Positions 33,600-45,568 are shown, numbered from the stretch's first letter. The stretch is DNA of 64,000 nt from Agrypnia vestita (GCA_016648135.1 JADDOH010010930.1:1-64000); one strand, 5' to 3'. Notes: generated from the letters alone by a model not told the origin. Numbers and translations: made by a program.

Positions 33600-35035
33600 T
33601 GCTTGTAATGAAATAAATATGAAACTTATAATGAAATTTAAAGTTATAATAAAAGTGTGCTTACAATGAAAAAGTAAATAAATAATTCATTATTTTATGA
33701 TACTAATAGTATGTAAGCATGTGTGGGAAAAAAACGTCTCATCGATGTTTACAAGACCAACGCACGCGAATTCATGATACATGATATGCTAGAAAGAAAG
33801 AGTCAGATAACAAGAAGAACGCTCAGTGATCTACTAATTATATGACACCGAAATCGTGTCTGCAGCAGATGCTAAAAATGTTTGATACAATGATGAGTAT
33901 AAAGCGTGTCCCATTTCAGAACTAAGTATTTTAATTTAGCACAATTTTATAACCATTAAAGTTAAATTTGTTTTATTTGATTTTAATTATCAGCAAAACA
34001 ACAAAACTCTTCATGAATCCGTTCAAAATGCAGGAACGTATGTATGTCTTGTAAAGTTTTTGCTATTAGCCCCGCTATTGTAAATATAATTCACAAACTT
34101 TGTGTTATCTTTGGTCGTTATCACTTGTCGTCTTACATGACAATTCGCGACTAATTAATAATTAAGAAATTTGAGGCGTTGGGTTCACTTTTGGCCGCAA
34201 AAACGACAGCGCGTGGTCGTAGTATTTGTTTAAAAAAATATCGTTAAAATTAGTCGAGAAAATCAAAGAGATTGGCATTATATACATACAAGCATTCTAA
34301 ATTCAGCTGACTCAAAAACATTACGTTGCAAACCATGGGCACCGCTGTGCATTCGCCGGTTAAATATATTATGTATTACAGGTGTTATATTTACCTTACC
34401 TATAATTACCTGAATGTATTACAGGTAATGTTGCATTTTGTAATAAATTATCTTCAGGTACGAAGCACATTTTCATGTTGGTGAAAATGTAAATATGCAA
34501 AATGTAGCGTAAATCTAGCAGGGACGTGAAAACCTTCAAATACTTGAATAACAATCAAAACTTCTACTTTGATTTTGGTGTGATTTTTGGGCTGAAGTCC
34601 ATGGGTTCTTCGTTTTTAAAAACGAAGATGATAAAACTCTTCCTCTTGATGGCAAAGAAACAACATTTGCAATATGCTGACTTTAAATGGGCACGATTGG
34701 AGAATGCGTTTCTTTAGAAAATGGCACAATATGCACGCGGCAAAATAAATATTGGCTTTATTGAGGATAAAATTTCCTGGTTGTGTCATTTCCCGGCATG
34801 GTAATGTCAGTTAGGTGATGATTTCTTAAGCTCTATATCGCCTTTTGACTTTTTTCTTAGGTTCTTTGTAAAGAGCAGAGTTTACACTCACAAAAAAAAA
34901 CAAATCGAAGAATAAGTCATTGGACGAGTTCAAAGACAACGTTCGTAAGCCTGTGGATAAAACTGAGCAAAAATGTAATCTAGGGAAACAATCAAGGGGA
35001 AAATTTGAGACGTATTATAACTACGTTGAACTGAA
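33600..35035. other. Anonymous AT-rich DNA
   Basis: No gene or family recognised. Confidence 0.4.
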
Positions 35036-35039
35036 TAAA

Positions 35040-35265
35040 ATTGTATGTTCTGGTTTTTGTCTTTTGGGGTATTATGCCATATTATTACGACCTTTCTGGC
35101 CGACATTTCGGATCCCATTGCAGGGTCCATTATCAGGACTGATGTGTTGGGATCCGAAACGTGGGCCAGAAAGGTCGTAATAACACGACATAATATCCCA
35201 GAAGACACAAACCAGAAGATTCCGAGTGGCCGTGAAAACCCAAGAACATTCTTAAAATAGTATGT
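35040..35265. mobile_element. Inverted-repeat element with hammerhead-like motifs, copy 2
   Basis: Same family as 17899: GGATCCCATTGCAGGG, GGGATCCGAAACG, GGCCAGAAAGGTCGTAATAA and the tail GAGTGGCCGTGAAAACCCAA. The left-arm minus-strand motif is CTGATAA, T, GGACCC, loop, GGGATCC, GAAAT (35105-35136). The right-arm motif has lost its middle. Arms are less alike than in copy 1, so this copy is older. Confidence 0.6.
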
Positions 35266-36655
35266 TAATAAGAATTCAGCGTAAAAAAAATTGTAGTTCC
35301 AATATGGGTCACCTTTTATCCCGGCCGCGTATGACAAGCAGGCGTTTCTTTTTGCTAGACCCAGGGAGAGGGTGCGGGAAAACAGATTGCCAGGGCCAGC
35401 GGAGGTGGGGGAGGGTTTGAAAACTCATTTTCAGAAAGGGGTGGGATGGGATTGCTGGCCGAGTAGGTGAGAAGCATGAGAGGTTTTGCTAACCGTAGCA
35501 ATTACTTTAAATGAAATAATAATTATTATAGAATCGAGAATCGAGGCAACGGGTGAGACAATGTGTCTCACTCTTTTTGTAAAATTGAAATGGTGGTGCA
35601 AAAGATCCGACTAGAGGACACAGAATGATTAGTTTAGCTTTTTTTATACCTACACATAAGTTAGTATTTTACTTAAACGACAAAAACTTCTAGGAAGCTT
35701 TACTTATTTACAATTTCAGAGTTTGACATCAAAGTATGAATTTTTTCTAAAGACTTATTTTCTGTTAATGGTTGGACTAGCACTAGAATTCATTCACTTT
35801 AAAACGAGTGAAATAAAATGACAAAAACCTAACGAAAAATATATTTTTTAAATTTCCCCAAAATTGTTATTTAATCAAATCATCAAATTTAAAATAATTT
35901 TATTTTACTTGTATCAAAGCGTTTCAATTTTTATTGTCCGATATAAATTGTTGTCATGAAAGTTTAACGTTTTACAAAAGAAGAGCCATAAATATTTTTA
36001 AAAAAAAATTGCGAATTTTGATGTAGTTTCTGAAAAACTATATTTTTTCCACAGAGTGAAAATCATTAGGGATGTGTGGTTGTTCTTGAGTGGAATCGGT
36101 GAACTTCGCATCGTCTAAAGTGATCACTTAAGCCAGTCATAACAGGTTTTAAGCCCTGTGGACGCCCAAAAAAGATATCTATACATGCTTTCCCATATAA
36201 ATAGCTTCGTCTCTGTGAGACATTATACTCTATATTAGGATTGCGCTCAATCTGCATCAAATAATGCGTTTTCTTCCATTGCCAGTTCCAAAAATTATTC
36301 AAATCGCACTTTTTTTAAGAAACGAGTTATATAGACTATTTTAAAGTATCTTTTGATATTGTTTAATATCTAGAAATATTATATACATACATTATTCGAC
36401 ATTTGAATCACTTTAAAGCGAAACATATCAAAATGTTTATTTTTTTCAATCGTCAATTTTCGTCAATTCTTTTTCTGACGACAATTATATTTTTGACGTT
36501 TAATTTCCGGGTTAGAATAAACGTTTGGTTGGAAATATGTCAAACTCGAAAGCATACACATTGATGGATCGTTTATATTATGATTTCTTCAAAAACGCAG
36601 TACGCAGTGCCCAGTTTTGCCATTACCAGTTTCAAAAAAATACCAAATCGTATGA
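35266..36655. other. Anonymous DNA
   Basis: Only the short repeat AAGTGATCACTTAAGCCAG (36118, shared with 31820) was noted. Confidence 0.4.
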
Positions 36656-36664
36656 ACAGCAGAT

Positions 36665-36795
36665 GATACTTATAGCCGTGCAGTGGCCATTGCCGGCCAT
36701 GAAGTTAGCCGATAGCCAATTGCAGACACCAATGGCCGCATAGCGGGCACAAATGGCCGCGCAGCGACCACTTAAGATCGTGCAGCTAGTATAAC
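36665..36795. repeat. GC-rich repeat D4, copy 1
   Basis: Contains TGGCC-type units (CAGTGGCCATTGCCGGCC, AATGGCCGCATAGCGGGCAC, AATGGCCGCGCAGCGACCAC). GCCAATTGCAGAC and CGCAGCGACCACTTA align with GCCAATCGCAAAC and TGCAGCACCCACTTA in copy 2 at 38060. It ends near CAGCTAGTAT, copy 2 near CTCCTAGTAT, so Helitron borders are possible but unproven. Confidence 0.5.
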
Positions 36796-36799
36796 TGTC

Positions 36800-37965
36800 C
36801 GCAGGGCCAATCTGTGATTGCTTTATTGCTGGTTTGTTTAATTTGTCTATTTCATGTTAATAAATACATTTATATCAAATATTTCATTAAATTCTACAAA
36901 CGTGCCATATTATCAAATATACCAAAAAAAATATTCATCCGTACGGAGTTTTTGTTTGATTAGCTCAGATTAAGCTTGAATGGCTCAGTCTTGTCTTTAT
37001 TTTATTTATTAATGAATACAGAACAGCGTAACTTTTGATATTTTAGGTGGTGGGGCGCGGAGCGAAAGCCCGAAAAATCTATTTACTACCAGAATCGACC
37101 CAACTGTGAATCGATTCTGTAGAATTGAAAGCACGGCTGTATGTTTTATAAGAATTTTATCTGAAACATATCATTTTTAAGATCTCCACCCTGGGTAAAA
37201 AATCAATTACTGAAACTAAAAAATTAGATTCAAACAAATGATAAAATTATTTTTTTAATTACAGAAACGTTCATCTCATTTTCGTCGATTAGATAGTTGG
37301 TGTTTAGAATTTGGATGGCTGCGTGCCTTTCCTTTATTTTATCTTATACAGATACAATAATTCAATACCGGCAGTAAAGCAATCCTATGATTGGATATTT
37401 ATAAAGTGCAACAAACATGCATTCAAAATAGTTATCAATTTGACACTGCCAGGCACGTGCTCAAATACGTCGCCCTGTATTCTTGTCATATGCACAGTGA
37501 CGTTTTTGCTTCTATTCCCCATGTATGAAGTATTTTTGCATTCAGGATTCAATGTAATTAAAAAATAAAAATCAACCAGCTTTCTATGCTAATTATAATT
37601 TTAAATAAATATTTAATTATAAGGATACGGATAATTAAAAAAAATTGGGCGTTTAATGTTTGGTGATTTGTAGTTATTGTAATTTTTTGTAGATAGCAAG
37701 AACGTGAAGAAATTTTGATGTCAGAGTTAAGGAACACTTGAGGTGTTAAATTTTGTTTCTTTGCGTTAGTGTTATGTTGTGGTGGTGAGGTTTTAAAGGT
37801 TGTTTTCTCCCATTAATTAACTAATTTCTTATAATTTCGGTATAATTTTTTGTCACATTCAATGCTTAACCCAAGTGAAACAGGTAGAAATACTCGCCTG
37901 AGCTCGATCCGCAAAATTTATACTAACCGAACTTTATTACAAATTAAAATTAATATATCAAATAA
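36800..37965. other. Anonymous AT-rich DNA
   Basis: Nothing recognised. Confidence 0.4.
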
Positions 37966-37967
37966 AA

Positions 37968-38056
37968 CCCGAATCCGGCAGGTTTGACCCCGGGTTTCGG
38001 GTCCGGGTTTTAGGGTCACTACCCGACCGGGTCCGGGTCGGATCGAGTCGGTTCCA
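37968..38056. repeat. GC-rich CCCGG/CCGGG tract
   Basis: Degenerate short units built on CCCGGGT and CCGGGT (GACCCCGGGTTTCGGGTCCG, ACCGGGTCCGGGTCGG), able to fold on themselves. It borders repeat D4 copy 2. Confidence 0.6.
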
Positions 38057-38059
38057 GAA

Positions 38060-38182
38060 GCCCCGGGAGTGGCCACTGTCGGCTGTGCAGCGGCCAGTAG
38101 CGGGCAGCCAATCGCAAACGAGTTGAGCACTAATGACTGTGCAGCACCCACTTACGGCGATAACCGTTGCTTAACTCCTAGT
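38060..38182. repeat. GC-rich repeat D4, copy 2
   Basis: See the 36665 copy for the aligned blocks. This copy has GGCTGTGCAGCGGCCAGTAG and GACTGTGCAGCACCCACTTA. Non-coding. Confidence 0.5.
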
Positions 38183-38784
38183 ATATGCATAGTACCTATT
38201 TGCGAGACCAGTTACACTGAACAGGTTATGTTTTAGTTATGAACAACTTTTTCTGGTTACGATAAATTTCCACGTGCCATTTTAGAAAACTGAAGCTAAA
38301 ACTGCATTTACGATCACAACAGTGTTTCCTGAGTATATAAATGAATAATAATGGATCGAGAGTAATAAAGCTCCACGCAATTCTTGCTGCAATCATCCGT
38401 AGTACTCAAAGTAATGTTTCACATCGTATTGCGCACAGAAAATACAAATTCATAACTTAGCTGTGCAAAGTGCAAGTGCTTTACCATTTAATGATTTTAT
38501 GGGCTCCGTGGATTTCACGTTATGTTATATTAATGGAATGTACGCTGTAAAATGGTTACTTCTATCAAAACAAAAATAGACTATTTGCTAGTCCAATTTA
38601 TAACTTCACGTCGTTGTGCAAAACTGAAATTGATTCTTAAAAAAAATGATGAATGTTGATGATAGTCTCCTTGAACGTAAAAAAGTACCCACCATTTCAA
38701 CCAAACTACAAAAGATTATTTAAAATAGTTAAGATAAGCTAAAAAATATACAAAAATAATACATTCCAAGAAAGGTGTAAATTT

Positions 38785-38862
38785 AACTAAGCGCCCTTGA
38801 GGTGAGTACTTACGTAAACGGCGCTTTATAAATTATAGCATTTTAATTATTATTATTAATAC
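38785..38862 (+). mobile_element. CR1-like LINE tail
   Basis: AAGCGCCCTTGAGGTGA, ACGTAAACGGCGCTTTATAA and an ATTATTATT tail match the 3' end of the LINE at 24540. About 75 bp remain. Confidence 0.7.
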
Positions 38863-39485
38863 GAGATTAAAGGTAGGAAATTTGTTCAATTAGATCTGGA
38901 AGAGAAGCTGGAGAGTCCAATTCATTCTAAGGTAGTTAACACTCAATGAAAAACGACTCCTAATTTAAGCTGACCAGAACATTTTTATAAAAAGAGATTA
39001 TGCAATTGAAAATGAAAAAATAGTTGACTACTGCAAACTCACAAAAAAATTATGCGTTATGATTATATTCTTGTTTACGTTGGATTTTATTAAATGTCTT
39101 GTCATGAAATTTGTTAAAGCAATAATTTAGCTTGTAATATTTTTTACTGGCGTGGTTTCTTAGAACTTTTTATTTAAAATGCTTATTAAATCATAAATTT
39201 TGTTCTAATGCTAATGCTAATACTTCAACCTTCGGTAAATGATAATCCTCTTACAAGGCGAAACGTAGTCTGAGTAAAACAAATGTATGTATAATAAAAA
39301 ATGTATTTTTCTTATTGTTTATTTTTAACCATAATTATTTATTTGTTTGCATGTACAAAAAAATTTATTATTTATATTATTTAAAATAAATTTTTACACT
39401 TTTTTACATATCTAAATGGTAAAATAATTAATTATAAATGGAAGAGTATTTTAAAGACATTTTTATTGCACCATGCAAACATATT
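38863..39485. other. Anonymous DNA with weak hammerhead-like motif
   Basis: At 39238-39264 TGATAATCCT, loop, AAGGC, GAAAC resembles the hammerhead-like motif but with a short, poor stem II and CTGATGA reduced to TGATAA. No other structure was recognised. Confidence 0.35.
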
Positions 39486-39490
39486 CTATA

Positions 39491-39763
39491 CAGGGTGAAA
39501 CAGAGCTAGTCCACAATACTTTACAGGTGGGATTCCTGCCTTGATTATGAGTCAAAAATGTTCAAGCAATCATGACCTTAATACCAATGGTTAAGGAGAT
39601 ACGAGACATCAAAATTTGCATTTTTTTTTCAATATTTCTGACTTATTTTTTACAAAACGTTGAATTACAGTAAATTAACTTGAACTTGTTTGAACATTTT
39701 CGACTTATAATTAAGGCAGGAATATACTCCTGCGAGGTTATTAATGTTTTACAAATAACCCTG
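39491..39763. mobile_element. Foldback MITE (Tc1/mariner-like), copy 1
   Basis: Ends CAGGGTGAAAC and CAAATAACCCTG; the right arm matches the family consensus seen at 44536 (ATTAATAACCTCGCAGGAGT, inverted) and the left arm was partly rewritten at its tip. Inner blocks AAATGTTCAAGC, TTAAGGAGATACGAGACATC and GACTTATTTTTTACAAAA are shared. TA precedes the left end. Confidence 0.65.
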
Positions 39764-40334
39764 CATATGGTATTTAACATTATGGAATTGGAATGGATTT
39801 AACTTTGTGGAATATTTTAACATAAAAATACGGGTAAAATGTTACAGTAATTATAATGTGCACACTATTTGGAAAGATTACAATATTTACATTGCCGATT
39901 TTCCAGGCGTGACGCCAATACGATAAATGTACACAATGAATTGGAGGCGTTAATTTATATTTCGATAGTTAAATACAGCAAATAGATACTCGTATATTAC
40001 TAAGTAATGAACGGATAGTAAAACTTTGTAGCTAAATAGGTGTGCATAGTACCTTCCACTCTAGCTTCAACTTAGTTTGTAAGATGGTGGTAATTATATT
40101 ATTAAAATTAGATTATCTACATGAATCTACACGTATTATAAGTTACTTTTTTATATTTTAGGTATTTATGGACCCCCTTTTGTGTGTCCGTAAACTTATA
40201 GAGATGTAGAAATTAACAATTTTCATTTTAGTTTATACAAAATATGTTAGTTTTTTTTAATAATTAATAGTTCATTTTTAACTCTGTATTGATGAACTCT
40301 ATATTCTGTTTAAGAAGCCAAACGTCACAAAATT

Positions 40335-40605
40335 TATAAAACTGGGAAGACTTCGGTGGCTGGGTCATGTGTAGAGAATGTCCGAGCATCGAACACCAGA
40401 GTCCCTGCTGAGCTCAAGGCCAATAGAGCGAAGGAGCTTAGGAAGGCCAAAATTAAGATAGAGTGACAACGTCCTCAAAGACATCTCTGCCTTGGAGCTT
40501 TGGAACTGGAGAGAGCTTGCACTAAACCGAGATGAGTGGAGGAAGATTATTGAGGAGGCCAAGACCCACCAAGGGTTGTAGTGTCAAGAGTGATGATGAT
40601 GATTG
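40335..40605 (+). mobile_element. RTE-like LINE 3' end with (GAT)n tail
   Basis: With frameshifts, the plus strand reads LRWLGHV, then RRSLGRPKL, DNVLKDISALELWNWRELAL and DEWRKIIEEAKTHQGL stop. These are the LRWLGHV, GRPK, NWRELA and EWRKI blocks of RTE-like elements. The 3' UTR is short and ends in GATGATGATGATTGATT. Confidence 0.75.
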
Positions 40606-41450
40606 ATTCATATAGCTCTCATCCTCGGTGCAATTTTTTTTAGTCGCTTTTTTTCTCACTTATATTTTAAAGATTTGTGATCAAAAGCAGTTTTTATTTT
40701 AATGATCGATAACCCAAATAAAATCATTGTTTTCATTAACCAAAATGGCCTTAAAAACATAAAACATGAGTTAAAATGTTATTGAAAAGAGCGTAATTGA
40801 AGAAAGTGGACCCCATGACTGGTCTTTACGAAAGTGAATACCCTGAGTATACTTAGTTGTGTATTTTATATTTATATTTAAATAAATAATAGAACTGATT
40901 GCCAATCAATTTTTAAAAAAGATATTGTGCTTTCAAAAATTTCACCATATATTTTGCCATACGAATCATTTTATCTAAGGTTAAAACACAGCAATCAATA
41001 AAAAATATTGTGCAATAATAATTTAGTTTTATTAATGGTAACACCAAACATTAATGCAAAAAAATTATTACAATATTGAATTAATAATCTCTTTGATTAT
41101 GCTTAAGGAATGCTATCCGAAAAATAATGTATTCAAAAACTCATCCGAATCATCGAATTGTATTAGTAAACCTAAGCTACCTAATTTTAGTTAACCAAAA
41201 TAGAGTTTAAATATTTAGGAATCGTCTCTAGAAAGTTCGTCTAACTATCTTCTTGGTAACTACCAACATCTCGGTTATTTTTATGTGCTGACTTTTATGA
41301 TCTTGGTGTCTAATACTTTGATGAGATTTAAGAAGTGTTCTTGTATAGCGCGTATACAGTATCAACATCTACCGTAGCTGGTGTTATTGCTTATTATTAT
41401 ATAACACGTAAAAGCCCTTACAGGCGTTAAGTAAAGAAATAAATAAAAAC
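40606..41450. other. Anonymous AT-rich DNA
   Basis: Nothing recognised. Confidence 0.4.
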
Positions 41451-41452
41451 AA

Positions 41453-41550
41453 TCCTAACCTAACCTAACCAAACTAAACCTAATAACCTAATAACCTTAC
41501 CTAACCAACCCAACCTATTAACCAAACATAACCTAGTAACCAAACCTAAA
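41453..41550. repeat. Interstitial telomere-like (CCTAA)n tract
   Basis: Begins CCTAACCTAACCTAACC and continues as degenerate CCTAA/CCTAAT/CCAACC units. CCTAA/TTAGG is the ancestral insect telomere repeat. The tract is short and eroded; similar AACCTAACC patches occur by simple-repeat drift, so telomerase origin is inferred. Confidence 0.55.
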
Positions 41551-41851
41551 AATACACTTGTAAAGTTGAGATGGAAATGTAACAATTCTTGAATTTGTTC
41601 TACTCAATTAAATATATATTTATTTTAATAAAGGCTCTTGAACCACTAAAAATCTAGCTTTTTACCAAAATACAAAGAGTTCCTTCATTCAGAATTCATT
41701 ATGTTTCAATTATCCACGAACATTTTGTATTAGCTATTGTATAAATAAAATTCTCTTCAACTAAATATTATCTATGATTTACACTTTGTCCTTACATAAA
41801 GCCCGAATGTCATAATGGAATTACGGAAACTTTAAGGAGTTATAACTGTAA

Positions 41852-42270
41852 AAAATATTGATTAAATTATTTGTATATTACCTACTTCTTTTATATGAGT
41901 AATTCTACCAAAATGATCATGGAATTGATAAAAATTTTGGATTTTTTATTTTACACATAAATAATTTTAGTCTGAAATTGAATAATTTAGAATCATTAGA
42001 AATTAGTAAAGCATGTATTAGTAAACAAAATATTATTAATAATCAAATAAATGTAAGTACTAGTCCAATTCTAATTTTTTTTCCAATAATTGCGAGTAAT
42101 CAAGAACTTCAGAAATAATTTAGAAAAACAACAAACAAAAGACATTTCATTCTGATATTTTGACAGTTAATACAACACCCTGACGATGGTAAGGTTTTAC
42201 CGAAACATGTTGGTGGAATTACTCATATAAAAGAGGTAGATAATAAACAAATAATATAATCAATACTTTT
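41852..42270. mobile_element. Penelope-type inverted-arm remnant with hammerhead-like motif
   Basis: About 58 bp at 41852-41908 (ATATTGATTAAATTATTTG, CTTCTTTTATATGAGTAATT) reappear inverted at 42212-42270. Next to the right arm lies CTGACGA (42180), T, GGTAA, loop, TTACC, GAAAC (ends 42206), a perfect 5-bp stem II. The left arm lacks the motif. The AT-rich interior carries no readable endonuclease. Confidence 0.6.
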
Positions 42271-43755
42271 TTTAAATGTCAATCTACAATGTTGCTGAAA
42301 TAATTGAAAAATTAGTAATTGTCTCAATTACAAAAAAAAGTAAGTGTCTCAATAGTTACTTACTTGGCAGTCAATTCTATTTTATTTAGAAATCAGGACA
42401 CTCAACTATACCGCGGATACTTATTCTCGAAAAGATCGGCTATGGGATCCATAATCTTCAATTTAGACTTTAAAAATTACTATTCCTAAAATAAATAAAA
42501 ATAAATTATTTAAATTACGTGTATAATAATAAAAACACGAGTAAATTTATCATAAATAATCAAAATTCTGGGCCTAACTTTTTGCAAATAATATCACACT
42601 TTATTAACGGTACTATTGATATTGAAATGCTTTTATTGTACCATATACATGTATTTATTTGTGAATGGAGGTGAATTTTACAAATCGAATATGAATGCAT
42701 ATATTCCGACCAAAGCGACTCAAAATATTCTGTAATTGTAAAATTATCAACGACTGCGAGTTGAAAACATTAATTAAGATCCGACAGGAGTTGTTTTTGT
42801 TCGCATAATTTTTTCAGTGACGTAGTTGGCTAGTTAGCGTTCATGTTTATGCATAAAATGTATGGATTGAATTTTTCCAAATTGAAAATTCGTAACGGTA
42901 GAAAATAAATTTACATAATTACAGGTTTTATGTTGCCTTTTGACAAAATTTCCAGAGCGCAGGCTGTCTAGTATTTAGTAATCATTTTTGTTTTGTTTAC
43001 AAATTGGTCTATTAAATTATCAATTCTATCATTTTTTATCAGCAACATATATTATTTTTATCGTGGATTTTTTATGTTTTACCATTAAAATTTTGTAATT
43101 TTTATTGTATTGAGTTAATAATTACGTTATTCAAGAAACTTGTCAATTATATACGAATCATTTGTGGATTTACTATCCGTATTTATAAGATTGACGAAAT
43201 GTCAATAAACGAGCTCTCTTTTAAAATCGCAACGCGTTTGTATTCAAATATCTTTTCGAATTAAAAGAAAAATATATCACTTTAGTAAAAGAATTGATTC
43301 GACAACCCGACAGACAGAAACAGCAAATTTACACAAAAAACGTGTCAGTTACGCCGTGACATCGCCATAAATCCTGCGGACAATGAGAGTTTTGATGTCG
43401 CTGGAGATATCTGATGTCGACTTTTGTATATTTAAAAGCACGTATAGAAAACAAACAATATTTCAACGCATTAATAACATTCAGAGTCGTGACATAAATG
43501 TATTAATGTGATGTGTTTTGACAAGCTAGTTAAAAGTTATTGTTGCTAATGTTTTTTTCTGATTGCAGACAAAATGTATCAAAATAGACCTTACCTTAAA
43601 ATGATTTATTATCCAAAATACATATTCATTTTATTTTATTTAAAACGAACGATATTTGTAAGATTTTTTAATCACTTTTCCTACATATCAACCAACAAGA
43701 TTTGTAAACAACACAAAAACACAACGCTGTCACTTGTAGAGAATAACTCGCACTG
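42271..43755. other. Anonymous AT-rich DNA
   Basis: No gene or family recognised. Confidence 0.4.
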
Positions 43756-43756
43756 A

Positions 43757-43945
43757 ACTGGATTATTTCGGGACCGACAAGTTCGGGTGCGCGGCTTCAT
43801 CCCATGGCCGGACGCGGCGGGACGCGCGGCTGCCTGCCCCCGGAGCCTGCGACCGGAAGGAGCGTCGCGGCCTTACTGAGCCGCGAGCGACCAATCCGCC
43901 GCCTTCCCTCGCTACGCCACGGAACGACGTCACGTGCATAAAATA
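43757..43945. promoter_or_regulatory. CpG-rich promoter-like island
   Basis: A sharp GC/CpG-rich block with a CCAAT box (GCGACCAATCCGCCGCC, about 43890) and ACGACGTCACGTG (about 43925), which contains a CRE-like TGACGTCA variant and an E-box CACGTG. Such blocks mark insect housekeeping promoters, but no transcript start, ORF or splice pattern could be tied to it. It could equally be a GC-rich repeat fragment. Confidence 0.35.
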
Positions 43946-44114
43946 AAGAAACTTGAACCCTCGTAAAAAGTTACGAATTTTCCCAAACGACGCCGAGATC
44001 GGTTCGACAATTTTTTACCGATGGTCTTGTATTACTTATTACGACCGACTGTGACGCTGCGTGCGGCTGTCACCGTGACGTACGCAAATCTGTTGTGCAA
44101 AATTGTTACAATGA

Positions 44115-44180
44115 GTAAGGACATTCATTTAAAAATAATAATAAAACTTTATTCCAGCATGCAGGGAGCTTAGTGCATTC
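44115..44180 (-). mobile_element. LINE 3' tail fragment
   Basis: On the minus strand CACTAAGCTCCCTGCATGCT then GGAATAAAGTTTTATTATTA: a polyadenylation signal followed by ATT repeats, the usual tail of CR1-like LINEs. No coding part remains. Confidence 0.45.
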
Positions 44181-44189
44181 CCGTTTAAG

Positions 44190-44190
44190 T

Positions 44191-44232
<42 letters not shown>

Positions 44233-44320
44233 TATATATATATAGGTATATATATATATATATATAATATATATACTATACCTACTTTTATATATATAAT
44301 ATTTATCTATATATATATAA
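44190..44320. repeat. (AT)n microsatellite cluster
   Basis: Several long TA runs separated by TAGG and similar breaks. Confidence 0.9.
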
Positions 44321-44535
44321 ACATAGATTATCACACGCAGGTGCATAATAGGTAAAATATATAAAGAACTAGGGTATATAGAAAAAAATAATCATACAAA
44401 TTAGGCTCACAGAGTATTAAAGTAATAATTATTAACATAAAAAGTAAGCATCAGTAAATAAATAGGATATATAAGAGAAAAAAAGATAAGGTGCGAAGCG
44501 AAAAAAGTAAGTATTACCATAAAGAAAAAAATATA

Positions 44536-44831
44536 CAGGGTTATTTGAAAAACATTAATAACCTCGCAGGACTATACTCCTGTCCTGATTATAAGTTGAA
44601 TGTTCAAGCTATTATGACCTAATATCAATAGTTAAGGAGATATGCGACATCAAAGTGTGCTTTTTATATTAACTATAATGATAGTCCAATTTTTTACAAA
44701 AAATAAGTCAGAAATATTGAAAAAAAATGCAAACTTTGATGTCACATATCTCCATAACTATCGATATTAGGTCACGATAGCTTGAATATTTTCGTTTCAT
44801 AATCAAAACAGGAGTATTACAAATAACCCTG
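44536..44831. mobile_element. Foldback MITE (Tc1/mariner-like), copy 2
   Basis: Ends CAGGGTTATTTG and CAAATAACCCTG are perfect inverted 12-mers, each flanked by TA. The arms continue (GGAGATATGCGACATCAAAG against CTTTGATGTCACATATCTCC inverted), so nearly all 296 bp fold back. No transposase. Related copies at 39491 and 58170. Confidence 0.75.
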
Positions 44832-44839
44832 TATATGTA

Positions 44840-45255
44840 TATCGCATAATAACGGCTTTAGTTAGCTGTGGCATGTCGATTATGAGGACCAGTATCTTTC
44901 TCCAATATGCATCAGTGCTGGATGCTGGAGTAAGACTTCCAGGATTAGGATATTCTTCGAGCTGTACATCCTTTCCCTCATTCCTGCCACCCTGGATCTT
45001 GTGAGGGCTGCAGACTTGGAACTCGCCCCTCCGTGAACTTACCGGAAGCGCTGCAATATCTGGGAGGACCAAACATGACAAGGAAGGCGTTATTACGCTC
45101 TTTTTGTAGTTTGCCCAGAGCTCACATGTATACAACATTGCAAGGAAGAGCGTCCTTTGTACAGCGGTACTACAGAGGCGAAACCTTCTACTTAGCATGT
45201 TGGCTTTTACACTGCGAGCAATACCGTCATCAAAGACGATTTGATAAAGCGAAGA
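44840..45255 (-). pseudogene. LINE RT C-terminal fragment
   Basis: The minus frame contains SVKANMLSRRFRLCSTAVQR, then TLF and LYTCELWANYKKS, matching the thumb region of a Jockey/L2-type RT (LLRRFRLCSxxVKxTLFxxYCxxLYT). The remaining about 90 residues to 44840 are not recognised. The first ATG of the frame is not meaningful. Confidence 0.5.
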
Positions 45256-45568
45256 AAATTTAAGAAAAATAATGAAAAACAAATTAATGTATAAAACTCG
45301 AGCTTTTCATAACGTTTCGTAACGTCGGTCACGTAAATATTGCGCAATGTCCTTTGCCAATCTCCACAGGGATTGTAGATTGCGATTTTTCATAAATATT
45401 CTGTACAAGGCACCTTCTCACCATAAACATGTCGTGTCTTGCAATATTACACAATAGTACCTACCTACTATAAGTTTGACAAATGCACAAGAGTTGTTAA
45501 TTTTCATTTTACCAGACAGTGTGTTGAAAAAAATATGTATACAAACACATATAAACGTGTGATATATT

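Noticed and set aside
34930..35337. 135-codon minus ORF and two plus ORFs
   Set aside because: They run through the inverted-repeat hammerhead-like element and have no protein family features.
41453..41550. A true chromosome end
   Set aside because: The tract is short, degenerate and internal, with ordinary transposon-rich DNA on both sides.
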